DNA of 45,611 bases from Rhodothermales bacterium (GTDB lineage Bacteria > Bacteroidota > Rhodothermia > Rhodothermales > JAHQVL01). Position numbers and translations under genes: made by a program. The stretch covers positions 1 through 45,611 of the forward strand of contig JAWKNW010000034.1 of NCBI GenBank assembly GCA_041391505.1, written 5' to 3'. The notes beneath the pieces are model-generated. The model saw only the letters and a list, made by a program, of their open reading frames with translations. It ran no database searches and had not been told where the DNA came from. Below, piece by piece: positions 33,625-42,210 of this stretch (the stretch's first letter is position 1; each line of letters begins with the position of its first letter).

Positions 33625-34365
33625 ATGCAGATAACGGTTTCTCCCGATAAAGCCCGGTGCGGTCTCTCGGCCGCGCAAGCCGGCGCCGCCATGCTCCGCG
33701 AAGCCGTCGAGCACGCCGGCGAGGCGACGATCGTGCTCGCCACCGGCGCCTCGCAGTTCGAGCTGCTCGATGCGCTGACCCGCGCCCCCGACATCCCGTG
33801 GCATCGCGTGACGGCCTTCCATCTGGACGAATACGCCGGCCTCTCCATCGAACACCCCGCCTCGTTCCGCCGCTACCTCTGGGACCGATTCGTGCGTCGC
33901 CTGCCCACACCGATGCGGGCGTTCCATTATATCGATGCCGAGACGGACGCCGAGGCCGAGGCACGACGCCTGTCCGCACTGATCCAACCTCTGCACGTCG
34001 ATGTGGCGTTTGTCGGGATCGGCGAAAACGGGCACCTCGCTTTCAACGACCCGCCGGCCGACTTCGTGACGACGGCTCCCTATCATGTGGTCGCGCTGGA
34101 TGAGGCGTGCCGGCGGCAGCAGCTGGGCGAGGGCTGGTTCGAGACGCTGGATGCCGTGCCACGGACCGCGGTATCCATGTCGGTCCATCGCATCATGCAA
34201 AGCCGGGCCATCGTATGCACGGTGCCTGAGGCGCGCAAGGCCGACGCCGTGCGCGCGACCGTGGAGGGGCCGGTGACGCCCGAAGTGCCGGCGTCGATCC
34301 TCCAGCAGCATCCCCGCTGCGCGCTGTTCCTCGACGAAGCCTCCGCGGCCGGCCTGCGCCGGTAA
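33625..34365 (+). CDS. Glucosamine-6-phosphate deaminase-like protein
   Basis: The 246-residue protein has the NagB/6-phosphogluconolactonase fold marks: a phosphate-binding loop LATGASQ (38-44), FHLDEYAGL with Asp68 (like Asp72 of E. coli NagB), and GIGENGHLAFNDP at 131-143. The last matches the NagB motif GxGxDGHxAFNEP with Asp141 as Asn135 and Glu148 as Asp142; His137 is kept. NagB converts glucosamine-6-phosphate to fructose-6-phosphate and ammonia. The changes are seen in other NagB-like proteins, but activity is not certain. It begins 12 bases past a terminator. Amino-sugar genes are not adjacent. Confidence 0.84.
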   Translation: MQITVSPDKARCGLSAAQAGAAMLREAVEHAGEATIVLATGASQFELLDALTRAPDIPWHRVTAFHLDEYAGLSIEHPASFRRYLWDRFVRRLPTPMRAFHYIDAETDAEAEARRLSALIQPLHVDVAFVGIGENGHLAFNDPPADFVTTAPYHVVALDEACRRQQLGEGWFETLDAVPRTAVSMSVHRIMQSRAIVCTVPEARKADAVRATVEGPVTPEVPASILQQHPRCALFLDEASAAGLRR

Positions 34366-34377
34366 CGCCGCGTCGCG

Positions 34378-36246
34378 TCAGCGGCGCTGCGTGTTACGGA
34401 AAAACAGCAGCCCGCCGCTGTCGCCGCCGACGAACAAATCCGTATCCCCGTCGGCGTCGATGTCGACGAAGGCGGGCGCCGCGAGCGCCGGCATGGGCAT
34501 GGGCAGCACCTCTTCCGGCGCGAATTCCATCTGCTCGGGGGTGCCTATGTTGCGGAAAAACAGCAGGCCGCCTTTCTCCCGACCGACGATCAGGTCGATA
34601 TCGCCGTCGCCGTCGTAGTCCAGCACGACCGGGGCGCTGCGCCGGCCGGCGTCGATGTCGCCGAACTCGTCGGATACGAGGGCGAACGACGGCTTTTGCG
34701 GCGTGCCGTCGTTCCGGTAGTAGTTGATCGTGCCCGACGCCTCGCCGGCGAACAGGTCCAGATCGCCGTCACCGTCCATGTCCGCCAGGGCCGGCGTGCT
34801 GTTGCTGCCGCGCGAGAGCTTGATGGTAGCGAGCTCATCCAGAACGAAGTCCGGCGCGGATACCGTGCCCTGGTTCCAGTAGAGCTGCATCCCCTTGAAC
34901 CACGTCCCGAGCAGCATGTCCTGATCGCCGTCGCGGTCCAGATCGGCGAACACGGGGGCCGGATGGTACATCGCCGCGAGCGAAAGCGTGTCGGCCAGCT
35001 GGAACGCCGGCGTGGTCGCCGATCCCCGGTTCTCGAAATAGTATGCGAAGGCGGTCTCAACGGTCGACGGATCGATCTTGTTCGTCAGTACGAGATCCTG
35101 ATCCCCGTCGCCATCCATATCCACAAACGACGGGATGCTTTCCAGCCCGACGTCCACGCTACCGATAAACCGACGGGTGCGCACGGTATACCCGCCGTCC
35201 GCCCCGCGTTCGAGGTAATACAGATTGTCCGCGGCGGTCCGGTTGGGATTAAACGCGCCCCCGAGCACGCCCACGACCAGGTCCTTGTCGCCGTCGTGAT
35301 CGTAATCGGTGAACGCCGGCGCATTGTAGCCGGTGGTCAGCAGCGGATTGCCGATCGGGAAAGGCTGGGGATCGTTGCGGAGGTACGGCGTCGCGCAGGT
35401 GCCGGTATTTTCGATGAGCAGCAGGCCGGGCTCGAAAAAGTCGCCCCAGAACAGGTCCTGATCACCGTCGCCGTCGTAATCGTGAAACGCGAGGGTGTTG
35501 GCGCCGTGCCGGTTGCTGCCCACGAACTGGCCGATGATCTCGATGCCCTCGAACCGTTCGTCGAGCAGGTTAAAACGCGGGAGCGTGGCGTTGCGGGGGC
35601 TGGCGCTTTCGTAGTGCATCACCGTGCCTTCGACGCGCCCGATGAACAGATCGAGTGTGCCGTCGCAGTCGATGTCGGTGAAGTTGGGGATGTTCTGCCG
35701 ATCCGCAAAGATCGGGGTGCCGGCGGCGTCGCGCACGGTGTCCGAGTTGGCCACGAAGACCGGCCGCTCCGCCGTCCCGGTATTGTGGTAGAGCTGCATG
35801 TAGCTGAACGGCCGCTCAGCCAGGATGTCGAAGTCGCCATCGGCATCGATATCCACGAACCGGCTCCACTCACCGATGTCGAGATCCATGAAGCGGTCCG
35901 TCCGCCACTTCAGCTCCGGCGCGGCGCGGGTGCCGACCTGCTCGAAAAACATCACCTGACCGGTGACATTCTGGAGGAAGAGGTCGTCGTCGCCGTCCCC
36001 GTCGATGTCATGAAACTGGGGACGCGGCACGTTGAGGCCACCCAGGAACGGATGGTCGTACCGCCGGCCGGCGCCGTCGCGAACGTCGAAGGCAAAGACA
36101 TCGCGTTCAAACGCCGGCATGGCGGAAGCAGCCGGGCCCGACGCCGCGCGCGCGGGTTCTGAACCCGTCGATACCGACGAAGGCGTTGCGCAGGACGCGA
36201 GGAGCGCGCTCGCGCACCCCAGCAGAATGACGGGGAATACCTTCAT
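34378..36246 (-). CDS. FG-GAP/VCBS-repeat lipoprotein
   Basis: The 622-residue protein has a lipoprotein signal (LLGCASALLASC; either Cys could be the lipid site) and about ten repeats of 50 residues. Each repeat contains an acidic calcium-type loop of the form DxDxDGDxDLxxG followed by an FFxNxG strand, as in FG-GAP/VCBS propellers. It is likely a calcium-stabilised beta-propeller on the cell surface. It is the last gene of a minus-strand run: the YncE-like gene ends 16 bases upstream. Function is unknown; such proteins often bind polysaccharides or other proteins. Confidence 0.9.
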   Translation of the reverse strand: MKVFPVILLGCASALLASCATPSSVSTGSEPARAASGPAASAMPAFERDVFAFDVRDGAGRRYDHPFLGGLNVPRPQFHDIDGDGDDDLFLQNVTGQVMFFEQVGTRAAPELKWRTDRFMDLDIGEWSRFVDIDADGDFDILAERPFSYMQLYHNTGTAERPVFVANSDTVRDAAGTPIFADRQNIPNFTDIDCDGTLDLFIGRVEGTVMHYESASPRNATLPRFNLLDERFEGIEIIGQFVGSNRHGANTLAFHDYDGDGDQDLFWGDFFEPGLLLIENTGTCATPYLRNDPQPFPIGNPLLTTGYNAPAFTDYDHDGDKDLVVGVLGGAFNPNRTAADNLYYLERGADGGYTVRTRRFIGSVDVGLESIPSFVDMDGDGDQDLVLTNKIDPSTVETAFAYYFENRGSATTPAFQLADTLSLAAMYHPAPVFADLDRDGDQDMLLGTWFKGMQLYWNQGTVSAPDFVLDELATIKLSRGSNSTPALADMDGDGDLDLFAGEASGTINYYRNDGTPQKPSFALVSDEFGDIDAGRRSAPVVLDYDGDGDIDLIVGREKGGLLFFRNIGTPEQMEFAPEEVLPMPMPALAAPAFVDIDADGDTDLFVGGDSGGLLFFRNTQRR

Positions 36247-36262
36247 CGATCGTGCGGGCGAC

Positions 36263-37438
36263 TTAGCGGGCGTTGGTGCCCATACCCGAGGGGTAGAGGT
36301 TGAGCGGGATGACCTTCACGATCTCGTCGGTCTTCGTATCGATGACGACGAGGGTGCCGGGCTCTTCTTTTTCAGGCTCCATGGCGTGGCCGGCGTGGGC
36401 ATCGTGGCCGCCGCCGCCCGGGGCCATCATCTTCATCATGGCCTGACCGCCGCCAGGGAGGTTGCTGTTCGAAACGAACAGATAGCGGCCGTCGGCCGAG
36501 AGCGCGCTGCCGTGGGGCTGCGAAATGCCCTCGCCTTCGATCAGCTTCGCCACCTTGCGCGTCTGCATGTCGATCACGGAGATCGTGTTCGCCATCTTGT
36601 TGCCCAGATACACATACCGGTTGTCGGGCGAAAACACGGGGTGCCAGGGCGCGGCTTTGACGTCCAGCGTCTCGACGAGCTGGATCGCGGGCACCCGGGT
36701 GATGTCGTAGATGAACACCTTGCCCGTCATCTGGCCGCCGACTACGAGCGTATGCGCATCCGGAGAGATGGCGAACTGGACGAAGGTGTTGATCGGACCG
36801 TCGACGTTATACAGTTCGATGGCTTCCGTATCGATGTTGTAGCTCAGGAAACGGTTTTCAGCGAGGCTTCCCACAAAAACATACTCGCCTCGCGGATCGA
36901 TCACGATGGCGTGCGGGCGCGGGAAAAAGACATCGACTTCCTCGATCGCCATGTCCGATCGGGTGATCATGCCGATGCGCTGCGGCGGGTTCACGGCCAT
37001 CATCGACCGGCCTACGAAGAGCAGGTCGCGCGTAGGGTGCAGCGCGAGGAGACCCGGCGCTTCGAACTCGGCCTGACCGACGAGTTCGTTCTCCCGGTTC
37101 AGCTTGAACACCCGGTTCGCCCCGATCAGGGAGACATACCAGAACGACCCGTCCGGCTCGACGGCGATGTGGTGGGGCTTGGCGTTTTTATCGACGCCGA
37201 ATTTCGTCAGGTCGACGGTTTCGACCAGCTCCAGCGTGGTCGCGTCGACGATCGACACCGAGGCGCTGGACTGGTTGCAGATGTAGATCAACTGGCCGGC
37301 CCGGACCGACACCGCGGCCTCGCCGGCGGGATCGATCAACCGTGCCGTGCTGCCGCACGCGGAAGAGACGACAAACAGCAGGGCCAACGTTAGCCCCGCG
37401 ATCAGGGTAGAAGTGCGCTGGATCATGGGAGTCCTCAT
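36263..37438 (-). CDS. YncE-like beta-propeller lipoprotein with Met/His-rich loop
   Basis: The 391-residue protein has a lipoprotein signal ending VVSSAC. Seven YncE-type blades follow, with repeats such as YICNQSSASVSIVDATTLELV, YVYLGNKMANTISVIDMQTRKV and YLFVSNSNLPG. In the last blades a loop at about 331-355 is very rich in Met, His and Gly (MMKMMAPGGGGHDAHAGHAM) and looks like a metal-binding insert. ATG 37426 is an alternative start. It lies between the choice-of-anchor B protein (hairpin between) and the VCBS lipoprotein (16 bases). Proteins of this fold include cytochrome-d1-like and surface-binding propellers; the metal is not known. Confidence 0.86.
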   Translation of the reverse strand: MRTPMIQRTSTLIAGLTLALLFVVSSACGSTARLIDPAGEAAVSVRAGQLIYICNQSSASVSIVDATTLELVETVDLTKFGVDKNAKPHHIAVEPDGSFWYVSLIGANRVFKLNRENELVGQAEFEAPGLLALHPTRDLLFVGRSMMAVNPPQRIGMITRSDMAIEEVDVFFPRPHAIVIDPRGEYVFVGSLAENRFLSYNIDTEAIELYNVDGPINTFVQFAISPDAHTLVVGGQMTGKVFIYDITRVPAIQLVETLDVKAAPWHPVFSPDNRYVYLGNKMANTISVIDMQTRKVAKLIEGEGISQPHGSALSADGRYLFVSNSNLPGGGQAMMKMMAPGGGGHDAHAGHAMEPEKEEPGTLVVIDTKTDEIVKVIPLNLYPSGMGTNAR

Positions 37439-37445
37439 ATGAAAA

Positions 37446-37491
37446 GCGTTCCACGTTCCGGAGGCGTAGTTGCTCCCGGAACGTGGAACGC
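37446..37491 (-). terminator. Perfect 16-bp hairpin between two propeller genes
   Basis: GCGTTCCACGTTCCGG (37446-37461) pairs perfectly with its complement at 37476-37491 over a 14-base loop. Read on the minus strand it is followed by TTTTC, so it can act as a terminator or attenuator between the choice-of-anchor B gene and the YncE-like gene, only seven bases before the latter's start codon. That position could also let it mask the start. Confidence 0.72.
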
Positions 37492-37512
37492 GCGAAGCAT
37501 GCGGCGACGTGC

Positions 37513-39927
37513 TTAGATGTCGAGGTCGCGTTTCTTGAGCAGGAAGAGCCCTTCACCGATGCTGGTTACCGGGAGCACGCCGCTCTTGAAATACGGGTAG
37601 GTGCTCCATGCCCCGCCGAAGCTGATGCCTTCTTCGTTCGGCGTGGTGTCGAAGAAGCCCCACTCGACCGGGTTCTCGACATCCGTGATGTCGAGGATAC
37701 GGAGACCGCTCGTGTAGTTGGCCTGGTACATGAAGTTGCCCTTCACGTACAGGTTGTGGTCGATCGACTCCGTCGAGAGCATGAACTCCTTCACGAGCTG
37801 GGGATCGTCGAGGTCCTGGACGTCCCAGATGAGCGTGCGCGTGTGCGTCACGTTGCCGCTCATCTCGTCGAGTTCGTCGTTCATGTAGAAGTACCGCTGA
37901 TCTTCCGTCAGCCAGCCCTGGTGCGAGTAGCCTACGTTCGGATACGTCGCGCGGGACAGCGCCACCGTGTTGGCCTTGTCGGTCACGTCGGCGATGCTGA
38001 TGGCCGTTTCGTTCGAGCCGAAGCAGATTTCCTTGCCCTGGTGGTCGGTGTCCGGCCCCTTGTACATCACGCACTGCGCGTCATGCGAGTAGCCGGTGCT
38101 GGCGCGGCCCGTCGTCGGGTCCGAGAAGCAGCCGGCGAAGGTCGGGCTCTGCGGGTCGCGGATGTCGATGATGTGCAGGCCGCCGCCGCACGTCTCGCCG
38201 CCCGAGCTGCTGCCGACCGCGTAAGCGAATCCGCTCTCCTCGTTGATGACGATGTTGTGCGCGCTGTGGATGTTCGAATAGTGCGCATCCTCCTCGAACG
38301 TCACCGGCATGTCCGCCGGCTTCACGTTGCGGAGCCGGGTCAGATCGAACACCTGCATGCCGTGGGAGGCCGCGCCGTCGGCCACGACGAACGCATGGTC
38401 CTTGTAGACCTTGATGTCACGCCAGGTGCTCGCCGGCGACGACTCCGTCTTGGGCAGTTCGCCCACGAACACCGGGTTGGACGGATCGCTGATATCGATG
38501 AAGGCGGAACCGTCGGTCCGGCCGGCGAGGACGTACTCCTTGCCGGTCTGCGGGTCGGTCCATCCCCACACGTCGTTCATCTGCGAACCGCGGGCGGAGC
38601 TGATCGACTTGATCGGCATGAAGGACATGAGGTCGACCTTCTGGCAGCCAAAGATGTTGGCCGAGCCCTCGGCGCAGTCCACCTTGGCGCCGGTGACGGC
38701 CGCCATGCCCTTGATTTCCGCAAAGAAGACGTTCTTTTCTTCCCAGACGCCGGTGTCGGCATTCCGCTCGAAAATCGACGCCACGCCTTCGCCGTTGTCG
38801 GCGCCGGGCGAACCGATCGCGGCCACCGCGCCGTTCACGGCGATGGACGAGCCGAAGCCATGGCCGCTCTGCGTGTTTTCACCCTTGATCTTGATCGCAC
38901 CCGTCCACTGCTGGGCCGTCATGTCGGCCGAGAAGAAGTAGACGACGCCGCTGAACCGATCCGCACCTTGCGCGCCGACCATCACGCCGGACTCCGTCGT
39001 CGCGATCGAAGCGCCAAAGCCGAGCCGCTGCGAGCTGTCGAACGGCACCAGCGTCGGAATCTGCATCCATTCACCCGTCTCGGAGTCGTTCTCGAACATG
39101 TAGACGGCGCCGGTGAAGCCGTCGACGCCCGGGGCGCCGACGAGCACATACGGCCCCATCACGGCGAGCGACGCGCCAAACTGCGCGTTATCCTCAAGCC
39201 CTTCCACGGTCAGCATCGTCTGTTCCGCCCAGGTGTCGGTGCCGGCGTCGTACTTGAACACGTACGCGGCCCCTTTGCCCTTGTCTTTCACCGGCGCGCC
39301 GACGACGAGCAGGTCGCCCTCGGCCGCGGCGGTCAGACCGAACAGATCACCTTCGGCCGCTTCGGCCGGCATCAATACGGAGTGCTGCGCCCAGGCGTTG
39401 CCGTCCTTCTTGAAAGCGTAGACCGCGCCAGTCTGGTTGTTGCGTCCCGCCGCCGAGATCACGACAAAGTCGCCGGCCACGGCCAGCGCCCGCCCGAACG
39501 CGATGCCTTCCGCGGCATCCTCCGGCATAAGCTTCGCGGTTTCTGCCCACTCACCGCTGGCATTTTTTTCGAACACGTACGCGGCGCCGGTCGTCGACTG
39601 GTAGCCCGTGGCGCCCACGAAGAGGCGGTCGCCGGCGAGGGTCATCGCCCGACCGAAGTTGTCGCCGCTCATGCCGTTGGAGGCTTTCAGACGAGCCGCT
39701 TCCGCCCAGGTGCCGTTTGCGGACCGGGCGTACCGGTAGATTTCACCGGCGGCACTGCCGCTGCGCGACGAGCTGACAAAAACTTCGTCCGCTCCGGCGG
39801 CGATCGATCCGCCAAAAGCCGGCAACGCAGCCTGACTGGTTTCGGAGGTCATGGTCTGCGCCAGGGCGGGGCTTGCAAGCAGGCCGGCCAGGACGACGGA
39901 CAGAAGCTGAATGTATCGGTTTTTCAT
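37513..39927 (-). CDS. Secreted FG-GAP plus choice-of-anchor B protein
   Basis: The start at 39927 (MKNRYIQLL) gives 804 residues with a signal peptide ending SPALAQ. Residues about 30-420 hold seven FG-GAP repeats of the form FGxxxAxxGDxxVVGAP...GAAYVFEK, an integrin-like propeller. Residues about 470-800 form the choice-of-anchor B domain, with blades such as SAFIDISDPSNPVFVGEL, HIIDIRDPQSPTFAGCF and RILDITDVENPVEWGFF and conserved His (HYSNIHSAHNIV). Choice-of-anchor B proteins normally end in a sorting signal; this one ends shortly after LLKKRDLDI with none obvious. It heads the three-gene minus-strand run and has a palindromic leader. Confidence 0.9.
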   Translation of the reverse strand: MKNRYIQLLSVVLAGLLASPALAQTMTSETSQAALPAFGGSIAAGADEVFVSSSRSGSAAGEIYRYARSANGTWAEAARLKASNGMSGDNFGRAMTLAGDRLFVGATGYQSTTGAAYVFEKNASGEWAETAKLMPEDAAEGIAFGRALAVAGDFVVISAAGRNNQTGAVYAFKKDGNAWAQHSVLMPAEAAEGDLFGLTAAAEGDLLVVGAPVKDKGKGAAYVFKYDAGTDTWAEQTMLTVEGLEDNAQFGASLAVMGPYVLVGAPGVDGFTGAVYMFENDSETGEWMQIPTLVPFDSSQRLGFGASIATTESGVMVGAQGADRFSGVVYFFSADMTAQQWTGAIKIKGENTQSGHGFGSSIAVNGAVAAIGSPGADNGEGVASIFERNADTGVWEEKNVFFAEIKGMAAVTGAKVDCAEGSANIFGCQKVDLMSFMPIKSISSARGSQMNDVWGWTDPQTGKEYVLAGRTDGSAFIDISDPSNPVFVGELPKTESSPASTWRDIKVYKDHAFVVADGAASHGMQVFDLTRLRNVKPADMPVTFEEDAHYSNIHSAHNIVINEESGFAYAVGSSSGGETCGGGLHIIDIRDPQSPTFAGCFSDPTTGRASTGYSHDAQCVMYKGPDTDHQGKEICFGSNETAISIADVTDKANTVALSRATYPNVGYSHQGWLTEDQRYFYMNDELDEMSGNVTHTRTLIWDVQDLDDPQLVKEFMLSTESIDHNLYVKGNFMYQANYTSGLRILDITDVENPVEWGFFDTTPNEEGISFGGAWSTYPYFKSGVLPVTSIGEGLFLLKKRDLDI

Positions 39928-39940
39928 AGGTATGAGGATG

Positions 39941-40053
39941 GTTATCGGATAACGTCTTCCACGTACATCCAACTCGCCATGCCGCAAAATATTGTGCGAC
40001 AGGCATGGGGATTCACGTACGCTTCGCTCGGGCCAGGAACCCGTGAAGACGTT
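39941..40053 (-). promoter_or_regulatory. Palindrome-rich leader of the propeller gene run
   Basis: Within 113 bases upstream of ATG 39927 lie three nested or adjacent inverted pairs: GTTATC/GATAAC (39941-39953, one-base centre), CCATGCC (39977-39983) with GGCATGG (40002-40008), and AACGTCTTCCACG (39951-39963) with CGTGAAGACGTT (40042-40053, one base missing). The first could be an operator; together they could form an RNA leader structure. A separate GTTAC/GTAAC pair lies at 40072-40084. Confidence 0.45.
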
Positions 40054-40177
40054 TCGAGCCTGTGTGGGTGCGTTACAGCGTAACTTTAACGGCACGTTCT
40101 ACCGAAAGATGCAGACGCCATGGGGCAGAACCCCTCCCCCCCAGCGGGGTACGAGGCTCACGCGCGAATGAGACCAC

Positions 40178-41320
40178 ATGGCCGGCATCTACCTCCATAT
40201 CCCTTTTTGCAGTCAGCGGTGCGTGTACTGCGATTTTTACTTCGTCACCACCGTGCACGACCACGCCCCGTTCGTCGACGCGTTGTGCCGTGAAATCGCG
40301 ATCTATGGCGCACAGGACCGGTTGCGCGAGCCGATCGAAACCATCTATTTCGGCGGCGGCACGCCTTCCCGCCTGGATCCGGCAGCCATCGCTCGAATCC
40401 TCGACGCCCTCCACCGGCATTTCGACACCGGCCCCGTCGTGGAGACGACGCTCGAACTCAACCCGGACGACGCCACGCCGGCGTATCTCGACGCCCTCCG
40501 CGCCGCCGGCGTCGACCGGTTATCGATCGGCATCCAGTCGTTTTTCGAGGAGGATCTGACCTGGATGAACCGCGCGCACACGGCCGAACAGGCGCGCGAG
40601 GTGCTCCCGATGGCCCGCCGCGCCGGCTTCGATGCCTGTTCCATCGACCTCATCTTCGGCCTGCCGCATCAGCCGCCCGACCGCTGGCATGCGAACCTCA
40701 ACATCGCCCTCGAACAGACAGCGCCGCACATCTCGACCTACAGCCTGACGGTCGAGCCGCACACGCCGCTGGGGAATCGCGTGGAACGGAGGGCGGAAAC
40801 CCCGGTCTCGGACGACGCCATGGCTGAGCGGTATCGGGAAACGATGCACCGGCTGCAAACCGCCGGCTACGAACATTACGAAGTCTCCAGCTTCGCGCGC
40901 CCGGGGCACCGGTCGCAGCACAACCAGCTCTACTGGCGGCACACCAACTACCTGGGGCTGGGACCCGCCGCGCACGGATTCTGGTGGGATGCGGACGCCC
41001 CGCGCCGCTGGTCGAACGCCCGCAGCCTGAAGCAGTATGTCGACGACCTCGCCGAAGGCCGGCTGCCGGTTTCGATGGAAGAGACGCTCACGCCGGACAT
41101 GCTCGCCGACGAGTATATCATGCTGCGGCTTCGCACGCGCGAAGGGCTGGATCTGCGTCTGCTGAAGGAACGCTACGGACGCGACCTCGCCGGCTCGCAC
41201 GGGGTGCTGATCGATCAGTTCGGCGTGGAGGGGTGGACGCACATGGAGGGCACGCGCGTTCGGCTCACCGACGCCGGCTTCCTCGTCTGCGACGCCATCG
41301 CCTTCGCGCTGCTGGGGTGA
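40178..41320 (+). CDS. hemW: Radical SAM family heme chaperone HemW
   Basis: The 380-residue protein begins MAGIYLHIPFCSQRCVYCDF, with the 4Fe-4S Cys11, 15 and 18 in CxxxCxxC spacing, then GGGTPS (about 59-64), LSIGIQSF and SIDLIFGLPHQ. The Phe right after the third Cys and the 380-residue length fit HemW rather than oxygen-independent coproporphyrinogen oxidase HemN, which is longer. HemW carries heme to membrane cytochromes. The C-terminal HemN-like domain (LADEYIMLRLRTREGLDL) is intact. It diverges from the propeller genes across a 250-base gap. Confidence 0.94.
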   Translation: MAGIYLHIPFCSQRCVYCDFYFVTTVHDHAPFVDALCREIAIYGAQDRLREPIETIYFGGGTPSRLDPAAIARILDALHRHFDTGPVVETTLELNPDDATPAYLDALRAAGVDRLSIGIQSFFEEDLTWMNRAHTAEQAREVLPMARRAGFDACSIDLIFGLPHQPPDRWHANLNIALEQTAPHISTYSLTVEPHTPLGNRVERRAETPVSDDAMAERYRETMHRLQTAGYEHYEVSSFARPGHRSQHNQLYWRHTNYLGLGPAAHGFWWDADAPRRWSNARSLKQYVDDLAEGRLPVSMEETLTPDMLADEYIMLRLRTREGLDLRLLKERYGRDLAGSHGVLIDQFGVEGWTHMEGTRVRLTDAGFLVCDAIAFALLG

Positions 41321-41414
41321 AGCCCATTCTTTTGGAATCTGGCGTTTTTGGGGTATTCTGTGCGCGTGGGCGTCCTGCCCACCCATGCACCGGCAACCTA
41401 CAACCCGACTCGCC

Positions 41415-42188
41415 ATGAAGCGTCTTCTACGCACCCCGCTGATCGGGGCCTTCGTGATCGCCCTGACCCTGCCCCTCTCCGTCCGCGCCCAGACCGGCGT
41501 CGGCACCCAGCCGCCGGCCGGCGCGGAGGTCCTGTTCGACGGCACCCGCCACTCGCTCGACAAAAACTGGACGTACTGGGAGGGCCCCTGCTTCGTGTCG
41601 GCCCTGCCCATCAAATGGAACATCGTCGAGGACCAGTTCGACGGCGGCGGCACCGTGCTGTCCTCGAAGGAACCCTACTCGACCACATATGGCGAAGCCG
41701 ACATCGTCACCAAAAAGGCGTATCGCGACTTCCGCCTGCACGTCGAATTCCTCATACCACGCGCCCAGGGAAATAGCGGCGTGTATCTCCAGAACCGGTA
41801 CGAAATCCAGATCGTGGAGGGCGAACGGGGCCTTCACGGGATGGCGGCCGTGATCAACGAAAAGGAAGCGAACTACGACCTGTTCAACGGCCTCCAGAAA
41901 TGGAACGCCTACGACATCCAGTTCCGCGCGGCCCGGTTCCAGAACGGCAAACGCACCGAGCCGGCGATGGTGACGATGTATTTCAACGGCACGAAGGTGC
42001 ACGAGAACACGCCGATCAACCAGGTCTGGGGCGGCATCTGCTCGGCGACCGACGGCGCCAACGACGGCGGCAAGGGCATCACCGACACACCGGGCGGACT
42101 GAAGCTGCAGGCCGAAGGCCACGACATCCGCTACCGCAACATCTGGATCGTAGAGAAGGATTTCTCGGCGGCGAATACGAATTTCTAG
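41415..42188 (+). CDS. Secreted DUF1080 (3-keto-glycoside hydrolase-like) protein
   Basis: From ATG 41415 the protein has 257 residues with a signal peptide ending VRAQ. The rest is a concanavalin-like domain of the DUF1080 family: EVLFDGTRHSL (about 38-48), a strand with YRDFRLHVEFLIP, NSGVYLQNRYEIQI and EGHDIRYRNIWI close to the C-terminus. Family members hydrolyse 3-keto sugars or bind glycans and are common in Bacteroidota and Planctomycetota. The GNSGVYLQ motif is complete. It follows hemW in the same direction after 94 bases, with no functional tie. Location is periplasm or cell surface. Confidence 0.88.
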   Translation: MKRLLRTPLIGAFVIALTLPLSVRAQTGVGTQPPAGAEVLFDGTRHSLDKNWTYWEGPCFVSALPIKWNIVEDQFDGGGTVLSSKEPYSTTYGEADIVTKKAYRDFRLHVEFLIPRAQGNSGVYLQNRYEIQIVEGERGLHGMAAVINEKEANYDLFNGLQKWNAYDIQFRAARFQNGKRTEPAMVTMYFNGTKVHENTPINQVWGGICSATDGANDGGKGITDTPGGLKLQAEGHDIRYRNIWIVEKDFSAANTNF

Positions 42189-42210
42189 GAAATGAGCTCA
42201 GGACAGGGGG

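Noticed and set aside
37483..40083. A frame of over 860 codons antisense to the choice-of-anchor B gene
   Set aside because: Same base-composition effect; the minus-strand product has clear repeats and a signal peptide.
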